A DNA stretch of 13,955 nt, taken from contig JAACEU010000003.1 in NCBI GenBank assembly GCA_011682355.1, positions 1 through 13,955 on the forward strand. Direction: 5' to 3'. Position numbers and translations under genes: made by a program. The notes beneath the pieces are model-generated. The model worked only from the letters and a program-made list of their open reading frames with translations, did no database searches and was not told the origin of the DNA. Source of the stretch: Nitrospirota bacterium. GTDB lineage: Bacteria; Patescibacteriota; Gracilibacteria; UBA1369; LOWO2-01-FULL-3. Positions within the stretch are counted from its first letter, which is position 1; each line of letters starts with the position of its first letter. This document shows, piece by piece, positions 5,631-12,984 of the stretch.

Positions 5631-6047
5631 TTATTCATCGTCCAGATATGCAAGGTTTTTTCGTAGTTTTTTGTTTCTTTCCTCGAAAATCTCAACGATT
5701 GTTCCAATCACTATACCTAGAGTTGCTCCGAGTGTTGTGTATAGACCAATTCCCATTGCTCCATCGGTAACCTTTTTAATAGCATCTATCATTACAACAA
5801 AATCTACTATTCCGATGGCTAATCCTGCTACTCCTAATAATAATGAAAACCAGATTGTGATTCTCTTGATAAAAAGAAGCAGGAATGCAAGAATTCCGAT
5901 AGAGATTTGGATTAATCCGTCTCCTCCAATACCTGTTACAGATACGTAAGCGCTTTTACCCCATGGGAGAAATGCACTTACAGCAAGTAGAGTCGCTCCA
6001 ACAAGAGCTATTGTTCTGCCAGCAGTGAAAATTTTGTATTTATTCAT
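5631..6047 (-). CDS. Small four-helix membrane protein, unknown function
   Basis: The 138-aa product has four hydrophobic stretches at about residues 9-29, 42-60, 64-88 and 95-118. A conserved-looking FLPW motif ends the first helix, and a GIGGDGLI loop leads into the second. This pattern (first helix ending FLPW, a short extracellular loop, then a GDG turn into a second helix) is common in small uncharacterised bacterial membrane proteins, but I cannot give it a function. The C-terminal tail is highly charged (EERNKKLRKN). It is the first gene of a likely two-gene transcript with the aminotransferase, 11 bp downstream. No ribosome site or clear promoter is visible in the A+T-rich leader, and the divergent neighbour is the tRNA-Tyr gene. 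Confidence 0.7.
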   Translation of the reverse strand: MNKYKIFTAGRTIALVGATLLAVSAFLPWGKSAYVSVTGIGGDGLIQISIGILAFLLLFIKRITIWFSLLLGVAGLAIGIVDFVVMIDAIKKVTDGAMGIGLYTTLGATLGIVIGTIVEIFEERNKKLRKNLAYLDDE

Positions 6048-6095
6048 GTTTCTAGTTTACTTTTTGTTATTTTTTAATTCAAGATCAAATTACCT

Positions 6096-6123
6096 TTGCT
6101 TGATTGGGGATGTTCGGTATAAT
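6096..6123 (+). promoter_or_regulatory. Promoter of tRNA-Tyr
   Basis: TTGCTT (6096-6101) and a perfect TATAAT (6118-6123) are 16 bp apart. The -10 box ends 16 bp before the mature 5' end of the tRNA, and the tract between would be the short leader removed by RNase P. Confidence 0.6.
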
Positions 6124-6139
6124 CCCTTCTGCAAATCGT

Positions 6140-6224
6140 GGGCAGGTTCCTGAGCGGTCAAAGGGAGCAGGCTGTAAACCTGTTGGCTCTGCCTTCGGGG
6201 GTTCGAATCCCTCCCTGCCCACCA
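6140..6224 (+). tRNA. tRNA-Tyr, anticodon GUA, CCA encoded
   Basis: The 85-nt gene folds as a class II tRNA. The acceptor stem GGGCAGG (6140-6146) pairs with CCTGCCC (6214-6220), followed by discriminator A and an encoded CCA (6222-6224). The D-arm reads TTCCTGAGCGGTCAAAGGG, closely like other bacterial tRNA-Tyr. The anticodon loop CTGTAAA (6172-6178) holds GTA at 6174-6176, on a 5-bp stem with one G-U pair. A long variable arm with a GGC/GCC stem follows, then a T-arm with the GTTCGAATC loop sequence. The long variable arm and the GTA anticodon both fit bacterial tRNA-Tyr. It stands alone, convergent with xfp. Confidence 0.97.
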
Positions 6225-6230
6225 TGATCT

Positions 6231-6253
6231 GTCTAATACAAAGATCATTAGAC
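6231..6253. other. Perfect inverted repeat between tRNA-Tyr and xfp ends
   Basis: GTCTAAT (6231-6237) and ATTAGAC (6247-6253) form a 7-bp stem with a 9-nt loop, exactly filling the space between the tRNA 3' end and the xfp stop codon. No T-tract follows on either strand, so it may serve as a weak terminator or 3' processing structure. Confidence 0.4.
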
Positions 6254-6259
6254 GGTATC

Positions 6260-8623
6260 TTACCACTTCAGCTCTTTCACCTCCGTGGGGTCGTCGCCGT
6301 GTTCACAGATGTAGTCTTGGTGCCGGGTGATGTGTTTGCGGAGTTCGCGGAGGATTTTGTCCTTCTTTTTTGCGACCGCTTTGTTGTGTTTCGCTCCTTG
6401 TTGGACCATGTCGATTGCGAGGTGGTAGCAGCTGACTCTGTTGATTACTTTTAGGTCGAACGGCGTGGTAGTTGAGCCTTCTTCGCGGTAGCCGTGGAGA
6501 CTGAATCTGTCGGATGTTGTGTATGGCCAGAGGATTTGTTCGATGTCGTTTACGTATCCGTGGTAGTTGAAAATGACGGGTTTGTCTTTTGTGAAAAATT
6601 TATTTACTCCGTTTTCTGTTTGGCAAACTCCGTCGTGACAATAATCTCCGAGTCCGATTGCTGTGAGTTCTGAGACGTTTACATATCGGATTTTGAGTTC
6701 CGGGACGATGTCTTTGCACATTTTGACGGCGAAAAGAGCTTCTTGGGTGAGGTAGTCACCTGCTGAGGCGAGGACGACGTCCGGATTCTTGCCGGCTTCT
6801 TTTCCGCCTACCCATTCCCAGATGGCTATCCCATGTTTCGCTTGTTCTTCGGCTTCTTTGAGCGTGAGCCATTGCGGAAGGGGTCGTTTTCCTGCAACAA
6901 TTACAGTGATTTTATCCTGCGATGTTATTGTTTCTTTGAGTGCGACCAGCATGCTGTTGATATCCGGTGGATAGTAGATTTGGCAGAATTTTCCGTGCTT
7001 TTGGAGAACATTTGAGACGAAGCTTGGATTTTGGTGGGAAAATCCGTTGTGATCTTGTCTCCAGCCGAGACTTGAGTTGAGGTAGATCGCAGATGCTATA
7101 GGTTTTCGCCAAGGGACTCTGAACGCTTGTTTTAGGAATTTCGCATATTGGTCTACCATGCTGGTTATGATTGTTGTGAATGCTTCGTAACTTACGAATA
7201 CGCCGTGGCGTCCTGTGAGAAGGTAACCTTGGTACCAACCCTGGAGTGTGTGTTCTGAAAGCATTTCCATTACTCTTCCGTCCGGAGCCATGTGTTCGTC
7301 TGTGGATGAAAGTGGCCACATGTAGGCCCTATTTGTTTTTTCAAAAACTGCTGAAAGTTTGTTTGATTCGAGTTCGTCCGGACAAAGAAGTCGGAAGTTT
7401 TTCTTGTTTTCTCCAATAATGTCTCTGAATAACTTTCCCGCTTCGACCATGCTGGATCCTTGGAGTGCTCCTCGTTTTTTCACTTTTACCGCGTATTTTG
7501 AGAGGCGTGGGATTTTGAGTTTTTTGTATTGTGATCCTCCGATTGCGTGTTTGTTCATTCCAAGTCTGAGGTTTCCTTTTGGAACGAATTGCATGACTTC
7601 TTTTTTTGGTCTGCCTTTTTCGTCTACTAATTCGTTGATGCGGTAGCTCTTTAACCATTTGTTGATTGTTTTGAGAGCGTCCGGATCTTTGTTTGGGTGG
7701 CCGATTGGAATCCCGTGTGAGTGAAACGATCCTTCTACTGCGTGGCCGTGATATTTGCGAACTCCTTTCCATCCTTTTAAAGTTCGCAGGAGAATTACCG
7801 GCCATTTTGGCTTTAATGGTGGGGTTTTTGAGCTTCGTGCCTTTTTCTGGATTGCTCGGATTTTTTTGTAAGCCGATTCGGTTGCGGCAAGCATTTTCGC
7901 TTCTACGTTTGGTCCTTTTACTATTAATGGTTCGTATCCGTAACCTATGAATAGATGTGTAAGTTCTTCGTCACTCATTGTTCCGTAGAGTGTTGGGTTT
8001 GAGATTTTGTATCCGTTGATGTGGACGATTGGGAGAACCGCTCCCGATGTTTTTGGGTTTAGGAATTTGTTGCTGTGCCAAGCCGTCGCTATTGGTCCTG
8101 ATTCTGATTCTCCATCTCCAACTGCGACCGCGGTGATGAGGTCCGGGTTGTCGAGGACTGAGCCGAATGCTGTTGAGAGACTATAACCGAGTTCTCCCCC
8201 TTCAAGTATTGAGCCGGGCACTGTGGGCGTCACGTGGCTTGGAAAAGGGCTGTGTGGCCAGCTGAAATCTTTTATGATGTTGCCCATTCCTTTCAGATTC
8301 ACCGGGTATTTTTTGTAAAATTTATCTAGAGTTCCTTCTGCAAAAAGGTTTGCGAGTACGGCCGGAGCACCATGTCCCGGACCTGTGATGAAGAGCATTT
8401 TGCATTTATGTTTCGAAACCAAGTAGTTCATACTCGCATAAATGAAGTTTAATCCCGGGACTGTTCCCCAGTGCCCAAGGATTCTTGCTTTGAAATTTTC
8501 AGGTTTTAATTTTTCACGTAATAGGAAATTTTCTTTCAAATAAAGTTGTGCCGCACCAATGTAGTCGGTGTATCGAAGATATTTCTTCAACCACTGGACA
8601 GCTTTTTGATTTACTTTGGACAT
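6260..8623 (-). CDS. xfp: Xylulose-5-phosphate/fructose-6-phosphate phosphoketolase
   Basis: The 787-aa protein is a full-length phosphoketolase, a thiamine-diphosphate enzyme that splits xylulose 5-phosphate (and often fructose 6-phosphate) with phosphate into acetyl-phosphate plus glyceraldehyde 3-phosphate (or erythrose 4-phosphate). Family motifs appear in order: GHWGTVPGLNF (50-60), GPGHGAP (81-87), the FPSH histidine (130), the thiamine-binding GDGESESGP (169-177), GSFHSHGIP (298-306), the DELESNKL segment (416-423), GRHGVFVSYEAF with the likely catalytic glutamate E480, and GWRQDHNGFSHQNPS (520-534), then YYPPD and GKRPLPQWL. The histidines known to line the active site are all present. 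With acetate kinase this yields ATP, a typical central route in fermenting cells lacking a full pathway. The start at 8623 fits the family N-terminus. No Shine-Dalgarno site is present. Confidence 0.97.
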   Translation of the reverse strand: MSKVNQKAVQWLKKYLRYTDYIGAAQLYLKENFLLREKLKPENFKARILGHWGTVPGLNFIYASMNYLVSKHKCKMLFITGPGHGAPAVLANLFAEGTLDKFYKKYPVNLKGMGNIIKDFSWPHSPFPSHVTPTVPGSILEGGELGYSLSTAFGSVLDNPDLITAVAVGDGESESGPIATAWHSNKFLNPKTSGAVLPIVHINGYKISNPTLYGTMSDEELTHLFIGYGYEPLIVKGPNVEAKMLAATESAYKKIRAIQKKARSSKTPPLKPKWPVILLRTLKGWKGVRKYHGHAVEGSFHSHGIPIGHPNKDPDALKTINKWLKSYRINELVDEKGRPKKEVMQFVPKGNLRLGMNKHAIGGSQYKKLKIPRLSKYAVKVKKRGALQGSSMVEAGKLFRDIIGENKKNFRLLCPDELESNKLSAVFEKTNRAYMWPLSSTDEHMAPDGRVMEMLSEHTLQGWYQGYLLTGRHGVFVSYEAFTTIITSMVDQYAKFLKQAFRVPWRKPIASAIYLNSSLGWRQDHNGFSHQNPSFVSNVLQKHGKFCQIYYPPDINSMLVALKETITSQDKITVIVAGKRPLPQWLTLKEAEEQAKHGIAIWEWVGGKEAGKNPDVVLASAGDYLTQEALFAVKMCKDIVPELKIRYVNVSELTAIGLGDYCHDGVCQTENGVNKFFTKDKPVIFNYHGYVNDIEQILWPYTTSDRFSLHGYREEGSTTTPFDLKVINRVSCYHLAIDMVQQGAKHNKAVAKKKDKILRELRKHITRHQDYICEHGDDPTEVKELKW

Positions 8624-8633
8624 AAGAATGAAG

Positions 8634-8673
8634 TTTATAAAAGTTTTCTATGGAAAATTTTACCATAGATCAA
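8634..8673 (-). promoter_or_regulatory. xfp promoter region with a 7-bp inverted repeat
   Basis: On the - strand TTGATC (8668-8673) and TAGAAA (8645-8650) are 17 bp apart. The perfect inverted repeat TCTATGG/CCATAGA (8647-8653 with 8663-8669, 9-nt loop) fills the spacer and overlaps both boxes, which is where a repressor operator would sit. A second possible -10, TATAAA (8634-8639), ends 10 bp before the ATG and would give a nearly leaderless mRNA. Confidence 0.45.
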
Positions 8674-8701
8674 TTTATTCGTGAATGTGATGTCGATTCA
8701 G

Positions 8702-11700
8702 CTATTTTGTAAAGATGAATGAAATCACATTACTGATCCTGTTTGTTTCCGGATCAGATGAATATGCTGCGATTTCGTGGGTTCCCGGTGGTAATTCCGC
8801 CAATAGTGACGGCTGGATTTGAGTTACTCCATCTGCATCCGATATCACTACCGATGAGAATATTCTACTTTGGATTGTAACGTAAACTATGGCGTCTTTT
8901 TCTGCGGTCAATACTATTGATTCTTTTGCTTCACCCGCGAATAGATCTAAGTACTGATCTTTTTCAAAATTGTTTGCTTTGCTCGCGATTACTACAACTC
9001 CGTCTGTTACTGCTCCAAGTATTAACTTTTCTTTTGCTATTTCGATGGTCAGATCTTCGAGGGCTTCATCTGAATTTACTGTGAGGCTTGCCACTCCTGT
9101 TCCTTTGTCTCCGATCGCAAAGAGGTAATATTCTCCGTCCTCCAAGTCTTCTTGTACTTTTACGGATCCTTTGTAGCCGTCATCTATCGATGCTGTTCCT
9201 ATTAATATTTCTTCCGATTGGGATTTTTCCATTATTACTACATCCACTGTGTCTCCTGCGATTGAGCAGACTCGGATTTCCGGTTTGCTTCCCGCTGTAA
9301 CGTTATTCACACTTTGTACTATTGGCTTGCTCCAGTCGTTTACGTCGGCTACGTTTGGATCCGTTCCGCAGAAGAATTCTGCCGCTGTTGGGAGAATGTC
9401 GTTGTCAGGATTTGAGTCCGTTAGTGAAACGTTGAATCTTAAATTTACTACATCTGCTACATAATCGTTGTTGATGTCGAGATTTTGGGCGCCTACTTTT
9501 TCCGCTTCTTCTTCTATGAAGTTTTCCAATTCTCTGTCGCTGGAGAAGGTGATTGGAGTGCCTTCACTACTATAGGCTGTGAATTTTTCCATTTCTTCTA
9601 TGTCGATGGATTCTGTTATTTCATTTACAACTTGAGGTGTTCCTCCGGATATTATTTCTCCTACCGATGGACCCGCCGGTGGACCTACTGTTGTGGCTTG
9701 TTGATCTTCTTGAGTTTCGTAACTTTCTATCAGCTCTGACATTATTTCCGGTTCAATGTATTCGATTTTTTCTTCCGGTTCTTCTATGGGTTCTTCTGCC
9801 GGAACCTGTTCTTCTGTGAAATAGTCGTAAACCGGTTCGACTACAAATTCTTTTACTGTTTCTATTACCGTGTTGGTTGGGAGTTCTTCGATGGCTTCTT
9901 CCGGAGTTGGAGCCGGCTCTTCAACTTCTTCTGCTTTTTCTTCAGTTGGTTCTTCTTCTGTAACCTCTTCCTCTTCCTCTTCCGCTTCCGCTTTTTCTTC
10001 CGATGTGTCCTTTTTGGCTTTTGACGACAGACCGCTAAGGAATGCCCCTACCGAGCTTCCTGAGGTTTCTACTGCCGGGGTTGGAGTGTCGTATGCGTAG
10101 GCTACGGTTTTTGTGGATGGAGTGGTTTGGTCTGTGGTGGCATCGTTTACCGTTAGTCTGAGACAATGAGTTCCATCTATATCGCCGATATTTGTGTTTG
10201 CGTCCCAGGTTGCTGAAACTGTATTTATCCCCTCAGATGTTGTGACACTTGTAATTTGATAGCCGGCTGAGTTGTCTACCGATGGGGTTCCTGAGCTGGC
10301 TGTCGCCGCTGAGACGTTTGCTTTGATCCATGGACCATCGCATGACCCATCATAGTCTGATTCGTATTCGAGTTTTGCTTGAAGCGTCTCTCTGTCTGGA
10401 TCGTTGGCTGTGAATGAAACTGAAACTGTGTTTTCTCCTGAGTCTTGAGATGCTGAAGAAAGGGTTCCCGTTGGAACTGTTTGGCAACCTGTTAGCGCTC
10501 CGGTTGCTCCGACTGTGTAGGTGAGTGAGGCACAGGAGTCGTTGGTTGTAATGGTGTTGTCTCCGCTACTAGAGGTGTAGAGATCCGTTGTATTGCCGGT
10601 GAATGTAATTCCGGTTGTGTCTATTGTGTTGGATGCTGAAGTTCCGGCGAACGAAATTCCGTATGCACTGTTTTGGATTGTTGAGCTGGAAAATGTGTTG
10701 CTGTCACTGCTTGCAATGTATAGGTTTCCGTTGGGGGAAACTCTAATTGCCGGAGTTGCCGGAATTGTTTGGTAGCCCGATGTTATTACTGTTGGAGCAA
10801 TTGTTGGACAATTTGTTGCGTCAACTGTTGGGACTGTGTAACCGTATGCTCCATTTGCGTATACATATACATCATCTGCCCAGCAGTCAACGGTCCAAGT
10901 ACCCCCCAGAGCTGTTAATTCCTCTAAGGCCTCTGTGCTTGATGGGTACTCGTTGTCATCCCAGTATAGTGAATAATAAAGGCTTCCGTTATTTGCCAAC
11001 CCAAGGTTCCATGTTTGCGGCGTACCGTCAATATTAGAAGTAATAGCTTCATCGTTTTCATCTACGGTTAAATAGTCTGCGTTTACTCCGGTTTTTGCGT
11101 GGAACATTAATATTACACTGCCGGCAGTATAGTTTGTACCGTTATATTCATATGGGTGATAGGTCTTTGTGTATGCTGTTGTCGTGCTCGTAATGCCACT
11201 GAGTATTAGATCTGTGAAAGTGTTGCTGTTTGAGCCGGTTGAGAGGAGTAGTGCCGCGGTGTCAGTAGCATCGGCAGTTACTGTAAATCCGGAAATTGTT
11301 GAATCATCTACATTTACGAGAAAAAGTGCGGGATCGGAATTTATTCCTGCTGAGTTAATTGTGGTTGATCCACTACCTGCACCAATTAGGTCTACTGTTT
11401 TTGTGTTGAATCCTATTTGTTCGGCATATGTTCCCGCGGCTACGTCGACCGAACCCCCAGTACTGCAGGTTGTGCCCAGAGCAGTGTCTATATCATTGAA
11501 ATCGACAGTTGAATAGTCAATATCACCGTCATCATCTACTTCAATATGGACTTTGCCATCCCCTTCTGCACTCCTACGTACTGCACTATATGCTCCGATA
11601 TCCGTAGTTCCGTTCACATCTAAATAGCAACTCCCATCAAATGGGTTCATATCGTCAGCCGTACTCGGCCTAGCTACTTCTTCCGTCATCATTCCGGGAT

Positions 11701-12904
11701 TCATTGTGTATCTATTTGTGGCAGTTGTTGATATTTCAGAGCTGTATGTTCCACTTTCGCTAATAAAATCTGTGGTGTTGTAATAACCGTTATAATTATC
11801 CGTAATCGTTATCGTACTGTCATCATGGTCCTTTGCAATGTACATTCCTTCTACAATGGTTCCACTTATTTCTGCGAGTGAATAGAATATATTGTATTCA
11901 GCGGTTAAGACTACTGCGTTTGATGTATTATAATCCCCACCGGAGATTGCTCTACAGTCGCTTCCACAAGTGCCGCTTAATTTTATAGTGTTGTTTTGTA
12001 CAGTTGCGGTTAACGGTCCGAATTCAGAGATTAGGGATATACCTGCGTATGAGCCCTCTGAAGTTGATGGCAAGCTTATATAGTTTCCCGATATAGTAAT
12101 GGCGGCGGCTGAGTTTGCACTAATCATATTGCCTGTGGATGAACTTCCGGGATCAGTAGAGAACGCAATAGTATTGTTTGTGATTGTGTTTCCTGTTCCT
12201 ACGGGGTTTCCACTTGTACCGACTATCGCAATCATATTGTAGTTGGCTCTAGTTCCAACGAGGTTGGTCACAGTGTTGCTGTTTATTGTGGTATCTGAGG
12301 TCATACCTTCAATAGATATTCCCTGTCGCGCTGTGCCTTTATATCTTATCTCAAATGTATTGTTGGAGATGTTTGTGCCATCTATTCCCCCATTTATCCA
12401 TACTCCGTTTAGTGCGTAATTGCCTGTAACCGTTAGATTATCGGCGGCATCACCTGTTGTTGTAAAAAATGTAGCTCCTGCAGTATCTATCGCATTGCTG
12501 TTGAGGGTAGCGTCGCTGGCAGACACCCTAATTTCTACCTTATCCAGCTCGCAGTTTTCTATGGTTACATTTGAATCGGTTACTAAAATTACGTCAGAGT
12601 TACTTATGTTTCCTAGTGTCTCTACATCTCCGCAGTCGATTTCTACACTTTTGCCTACGGTTAGGGGGAATGATTCCCCTGTTTCCACATAGCCAGACTG
12701 CACATCGATTACGTCAGAGTTGCCATCTGTTGCCGCAGCGATTGCGGCTGTGACTGTGGAGTACGTACATGTCCCCGGCACATCAGCACAAACCGTAAGA
12801 GTTGCGGCGTTGGCTGAATTTTGTGAATGAAATGCACCAATGTATATCAATGCAGAAAAGAATATTATGCTAAATATTCCGAGTGAGAAAATTCTGATTT
12901 TCAT
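8702..12904 (-). CDS. Large secreted beta-helix surface protein
   Basis: The 1400-aa protein has a signal peptide (residues 1-33, likely cut after SANA). Residues about 35-445 are rich in short Asn/Thr/Ser/Gly strands with repeated N-T-I and S-x-N-T turns, the pattern of right-handed parallel beta-helix (pectate-lyase-like) proteins. A second helix section covers about 450-575 and 720-800, interrupted by a roughly 145-residue Tyr/Trp-rich segment. An Ig-like section follows (about 805-940). About 960-1065 is a Glu/Pro-rich linker. About 1141-1185 (DINNDYVADVV ... DSNPDNDILPTAAEFFCGTDP) resembles a calcium-binding Asp-loop module of the thrombospondin-3/dockerin kind. Ig-like beta domains end the protein. 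There is no LPXTG, SLH or C-terminal helix, so anchoring is unclear. A role in attachment or polymer binding is inferred. Cysteines occur throughout and may form disulfides. Confidence 0.8.
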   Translation of the reverse strand: MKIRIFSLGIFSIIFFSALIYIGAFHSQNSANAATLTVCADVPGTCTYSTVTAAIAAATDGNSDVIDVQSGYVETGESFPLTVGKSVEIDCGDVETLGNISNSDVILVTDSNVTIENCELDKVEIRVSASDATLNSNAIDTAGATFFTTTGDAADNLTVTGNYALNGVWINGGIDGTNISNNTFEIRYKGTARQGISIEGMTSDTTINSNTVTNLVGTRANYNMIAIVGTSGNPVGTGNTITNNTIAFSTDPGSSSTGNMISANSAAAITISGNYISLPSTSEGSYAGISLISEFGPLTATVQNNTIKLSGTCGSDCRAISGGDYNTSNAVVLTAEYNIFYSLAEISGTIVEGMYIAKDHDDSTITITDNYNGYYNTTDFISESGTYSSEISTTATNRYTMNPGMMTEEVARPSTADDMNPFDGSCYLDVNGTTDIGAYSAVRRSAEGDGKVHIEVDDDGDIDYSTVDFNDIDTALGTTCSTGGSVDVAAGTYAEQIGFNTKTVDLIGAGSGSTTINSAGINSDPALFLVNVDDSTISGFTVTADATDTAALLLSTGSNSNTFTDLILSGITSTTTAYTKTYHPYEYNGTNYTAGSVILMFHAKTGVNADYLTVDENDEAITSNIDGTPQTWNLGLANNGSLYYSLYWDDNEYPSSTEALEELTALGGTWTVDCWADDVYVYANGAYGYTVPTVDATNCPTIAPTVITSGYQTIPATPAIRVSPNGNLYIASSDSNTFSSSTIQNSAYGISFAGTSASNTIDTTGITFTGNTTDLYTSSSGDNTITTNDSCASLTYTVGATGALTGCQTVPTGTLSSASQDSGENTVSVSFTANDPDRETLQAKLEYESDYDGSCDGPWIKANVSAATASSGTPSVDNSAGYQITSVTTSEGINTVSATWDANTNIGDIDGTHCLRLTVNDATTDQTTPSTKTVAYAYDTPTPAVETSGSSVGAFLSGLSSKAKKDTSEEKAEAEEEEEEVTEEEPTEEKAEEVEEPAPTPEEAIEELPTNTVIETVKEFVVEPVYDYFTEEQVPAEEPIEEPEEKIEYIEPEIMSELIESYETQEDQQATTVGPPAGPSVGEIISGGTPQVVNEITESIDIEEMEKFTAYSSEGTPITFSSDRELENFIEEEAEKVGAQNLDINNDYVADVVNLRFNVSLTDSNPDNDILPTAAEFFCGTDPNVADVNDWSKPIVQSVNNVTAGSKPEIRVCSIAGDTVDVVIMEKSQSEEILIGTASIDDGYKGSVKVQEDLEDGEYYLFAIGDKGTGVASLTVNSDEALEDLTIEIAKEKLILGAVTDGVVVIASKANNFEKDQYLDLFAGEAKESIVLTAEKDAIVYVTIQSRIFSSVVISDADGVTQIQPSLLAELPPGTHEIAAYSSDPETNRISNVISFIFTK

Positions 12905-12984
12905 AATTAGTAATTTTATAGAGAAATAGCGATCTTTACTTTATACTATTTTGTGTTTGAATTCAATCACTTAATATTTTGCAG
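12905..12984. promoter_or_regulatory. Divergent promoter region between the surface protein and dus genes
   Basis: Toward the surface protein, TTGAAT (12961-12966) and TATAAA (12940-12945) are 15 bp apart, and another TATAAA (12915-12920) ends 10 bp before its ATG. Toward dus, TAATAT (12972-12977) lies only 7 bp before the ATG, with TTGTGT (12951-12956) 15 bp upstream of it. A 10-bp palindrome TTGAATTCAA (12957-12966) sits between. Spacings are short, so the exact boxes are uncertain. Confidence 0.35.

Noticed and set aside
6104-6454. Plus-strand 116-aa open frame
   Set aside because: It runs through the tRNA-Tyr gene and antisense to the end of xfp, so it is a chance frame.
6260-8623. Transketolase as an alternative identity for the thiamine enzyme
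   Set aside because: The order GHWGTVPGLNF, GPGHGAP, GSFHSH and QDHNGFSHQ is specific to phosphoketolase, and the length of 787 aa exceeds that of transketolase.
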